Assembly: GCA_013396635.1 (NCBI GenBank) | Contig: WBMW01000581.1 | Location: 842,121 to 906,120 of the forward strand | DNA from: Penelope pileata | Lineage: Eukaryota > Chordata > Aves > Galliformes > Cracidae | DNA length: 64,000 nucleotides | Direction of reading: 5' to 3' | Shown: positions 61,001 to 64,000 of the stretch, one piece after another | Numbering within the stretch: position 1 is the stretch's first letter | Layout of the letters: each line of letters starts with the position of its first letter | Position numbers and translations under genes: made by a program | The notes under the pieces: model-generated | Database searches by the model: none | The model's input: the letters and a program-made list of their open reading frames with translations, nothing else | What the model was told of the DNA's origin: nothing

Positions 61001-64000
61001 GATTAAAGCCAGAAATTTAATTGCTTAAGAGAAAAGATTTACTGCCCATGAGGTTCATTGGAATCCAAAACAAGATCTGTTCTGTAATGTACGCTACATC
61101 TCAACCACGTTGAAAACTACTGCAGAGAAAAAGAAATCCTTGCATCTCCAAGAGCGGGCTTCTAGTTGCACCACAAGAAAGTGATTTCTCAATACCACTG
61201 GAATGTGGTTTCTAGTACAGAATTTCTGCTTACAATATTCTCCTGTCATCTGTTGAGTTTAAAGAACGAAATTAAAGGAGGAAATATTTTGTTATTATAG
61301 ATCAAATAAATTAAGTCCCAGTTAGATGAATAGCTTGTTGAGTTATCCATAAGACGTTTTATTTTTCTTTGTGTCTCATTCATATAAAGTAGTACAAATG
61401 TTACTCTTCTGGATATTAGCATGTGAGGCAACACATACTATGTTTCTGTAGAGCAGTGCCAAAAAGATAGCTCTTCTGGAGCAAAATGGTGCAGCCAAGA
61501 GGCTTTAGAAATGCCAGTTCAGTGTTTTCTGAGCTGTGTTCTTATTACTGGGACTGTTATGAAAAAGAAAGGAGGGGGAAAATAAATAAGGAAACAAAAC
61601 CACGTAACTGGTGTGGTTTTAGTCTTTGGAGAAAACAAAACAAAACAAAACCAAAAACCCACCTCACTATGTAGTAACTGTATTTGTTAGGACTTTGTAT
61701 TTTGAGGGGAGAAGTTACCTTGCTATACAATACCAGCCCAGCAGAGTGAGGACTGTCCTTCCCCAAAGCTCAGCAACAAAGGCAATGGGGTGAAAATCCA
61801 GATCTGTTTTGTGGGTTACTAACAGGTCTTTGCATTACCAAAGCAAACAGAGTCTCTGGCAGGAACTGTGCTCCCTCAAAAGCTTTTTGGAGGAAAGGAG
61901 GGCTCAGATGGAAGCTGGGAAGGAAAACTAGGGCAATAGAGAAGCAATGTGGGTGTCTGTGTTGCTCAGTAGCTTGAAGGTCAACTTAACACTGAAAAGC
62001 AAGGCTCTGGGCTCCCAGTCCTCAGCTGCACTGCATCTGCCTGAAGGAAAAGGCAAAAGAGTCTGTGCTTGGAGATGTTCCTTCTCCCATGCCCATGGTT
62101 TGATCCCACCAGAGAAATAGGCCAAAAGCAGCGCTGAAGGGAAGCACCATACAGTTTTGATCAGTGGAGAACATCATCCTAAGGAGATTTCTGCACTTCA
62201 GAGTGTAGTCCACTTCTCTTGTGAAAGTACAATCACAAACATCTGTTTGGTCACAGCTTTTACTGGAAGTGGGCAAACTGGGGGAAAAGCCTGAAGCTGG
62301 TGCCAAGCCAAGGCATCTGGTTTGCTTCCACATGTCCAAACACCAGTAATACCTTTAAAGCTATCTGCAGACGTGTAAAATACAAAAATATACTAAGTGG
62401 TATACATGGGAAAGTGGTTGCCAAGAAATAATGACAGTAATTATTTTCACTGGCTCTTTCTTTTCTTTGGCGTTCCCACATCTGTGATCCTGGAGACAAG
62501 TCAGACCTGGAAAATGTGTTGGAATTTGGATTTCAGATTAACCACCTTCTCAGCAGCCCTCTGGCAACAGGTTGGCTCCAATAGCTGTTGTAAATTGTGG
62601 TTTTGGTATGGACCGTGTGAGTTGGGAGCTGAAGAAAGAGCTACCTTCCTCAAGTTCAGAGTACGTCTTCCCTGGATGGGACAATGGAGGACTATGGTCC
62701 TAGTTAAAATCAAGCATGCAAGATTAATACTGACAAATATGACTACCTGCTATTTCAGCATTCATTGGCACAAGTGGTTGCTTTCTCCCCCTTCCCAGTT
62801 CAGCCAGACAAGCTCATTTGTAATTAACAGATTGGTGTCTGCTGGCTGACAAAATCATCTCATCTCACCAGTTCAGTGCTTCAGAAAGGCTTAAATCTGA
62901 AAAGAGCATAACATCTGGGTTGCATTCCATGGGTATCCTCACATATCCCAAGCAGAGAAGAGCAGTTGTATGTTGGATAAGCTGGCATCTAAAGGTTTAA
63001 AGACTTCTGATCGATGCTTTGTAAGATGCTACTTGGCATTTTGTGGCGATTCTCACAGAACACAATTACTTCTGGGCTGTATTTTCCTTCCTTCCTTCCT
63101 TTAAAATTTTCTTTTCTCTCTCTTTTTTTTTTTGGATACTGTTGTGCTTTAACTAGAGAACTTGTCTCATTTTGGAAAATACTAAGTTCTTATCATTTGA
63201 CTTTATGCCCACATGTAGATTTTGGGCATTTAAATTCCAGGATCAAACAGCTGAGGCGATGCCTTCCTGTGGCTCTTTTGCCAAGAATAAGATGGCATCT
63301 GCAGGATCTTTCTAAAGCTGTAATGAGGACCAGTACAACTGCAAGGTTTTTTCTTCTGTACCTTCTAAATCACTCAGCTTTTTACATAGCATAGAAGTAG
63401 CAGGGGTCCCTGGGGAATACTGGTAGATCCCTTGCACCTGTGACCAGAAGGGGTGGACTTGGGGCAGGGTTGCCCCAGGCTTAGATAAGGGCCAGCCAGG
63501 CAAAGCTCAGGACAGATCAGAAAGGATGAGATTGGGAGCTTGAAAAGAAGCAGCAGCAGAATGAGAGAAAGTAGTACAAGGAAAGAGCTGAAGGAAGCAG
63601 GGAACGATGTGGAACAAAGCTCCCAATTCCAGATAAGGTGAATGGCACAGTTGGATGAAGGACTGGCATAGTTGTAGGTTGGTAAAATGTCAGAGGGGCA
63701 TACGATTTTAAAAACAGTGGCAAAGAGCATGTCCAAAGGCCTCTGTGCAAGGTGTGTGCAAAGCTGTCTGGGGTGTGATAGCAAGGTCCCCACGTTGAAG
63801 CATGCTGCTCCTTGCTGCCCTGCAGCCTGTCTGCGTCAGGCTTTTTGACATGTGCAAGAAAAGTGGCTTTCTGGCCCCTCCTCCCTGCCTGAAACCATTT
63901 ATTCCCCAGAACTTCGGTAAGCATAACCTAAGCCTCAGCACTGCTGAACGGAAGTGCTCTTGTGTGAGTTCTCAGCTCTCGAAAGCAGTTGGCATCCTCT
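55068..64000. other. Intergenic, no recognised gene
   Basis: AT-rich to balanced sequence without a recognisable exon or named transposon. The longest frames are 150 codons (62,397-62,849, plus) and 139 codons (63,374-63,793, minus). Their lengths are within chance expectation and neither shows a domain I know. Small repeats are (AT)n near 57,230, (AAAAC)n near 61,628-61,650 and (TTCC)n at 63,084-63,102. Confidence 0.5.
63084..63102. repeat. (TTCC)n microsatellite
   Basis: About four to five CTTC/TTCC units precede a T/A-rich tract. Confidence 0.85.

Noticed and set aside
62397..63941. Cluster of frames of 126-150 codons near the right edge
   Set aside because: They are on both strands with unremarkable composition, and no homologous family is recognised.

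Overview
The window is vertebrate nuclear DNA and almost certainly from a bird, most likely a galliform. The evidence is a complete HERPUD2 gene with bird-like compact introns, several CR1 LINE 3'-ends, a short piece resembling the avian mariner Galluhop, and a solo LTR of a type common in birds. Base composition is AT-rich and gene-poor apart from one CpG island at about 12.96-13.7 kb. Most open frames in the window are chance frames.

Layout. 1-12.9 kb is a non-coding upstream flank with two short tandem duplications, one CR1 3'-end on the plus strand and one weak minus-strand reading frame. 12.96-13.7 kb is a CpG-island promoter with ETS, YY1 and GC-box motifs and a short upstream ORF. 13.48-32.73 kb is the HERPUD2 coding region on the plus strand: eight coding exons, all with GT-AG introns, that join to a 406-residue protein. 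Its 3' UTR probably uses the AATAAA at 32,958 and possibly later signals up to 33.69 kb. 33.7-64 kb is an intergenic stretch with CR1 fragments (40.1, 43.9, 44.7-45.5 and 51.1-51.8 kb), a mariner-like scrap (52.77 kb) and a solo LTR with a perfect 5-bp target duplication (54,455-55,062). Just upstream of the LTR is a GC-rich locus (about 53.3-54.4 kb) with a small unrecognised frame containing three EPMEVDPP repeats.

HERPUD2 encodes an ER-membrane protein with an N-terminal ubiquitin-like domain, related to HERPUD1, a factor of ER-associated degradation. It is the only gene I can name. The unusual candidate is the EPMEVDPP frame: its three repeat cores differ at four of 24 sites, and all four are synonymous third positions, which suggests coding constraint. 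I found no RNA gene, CRISPR array or other organised system.
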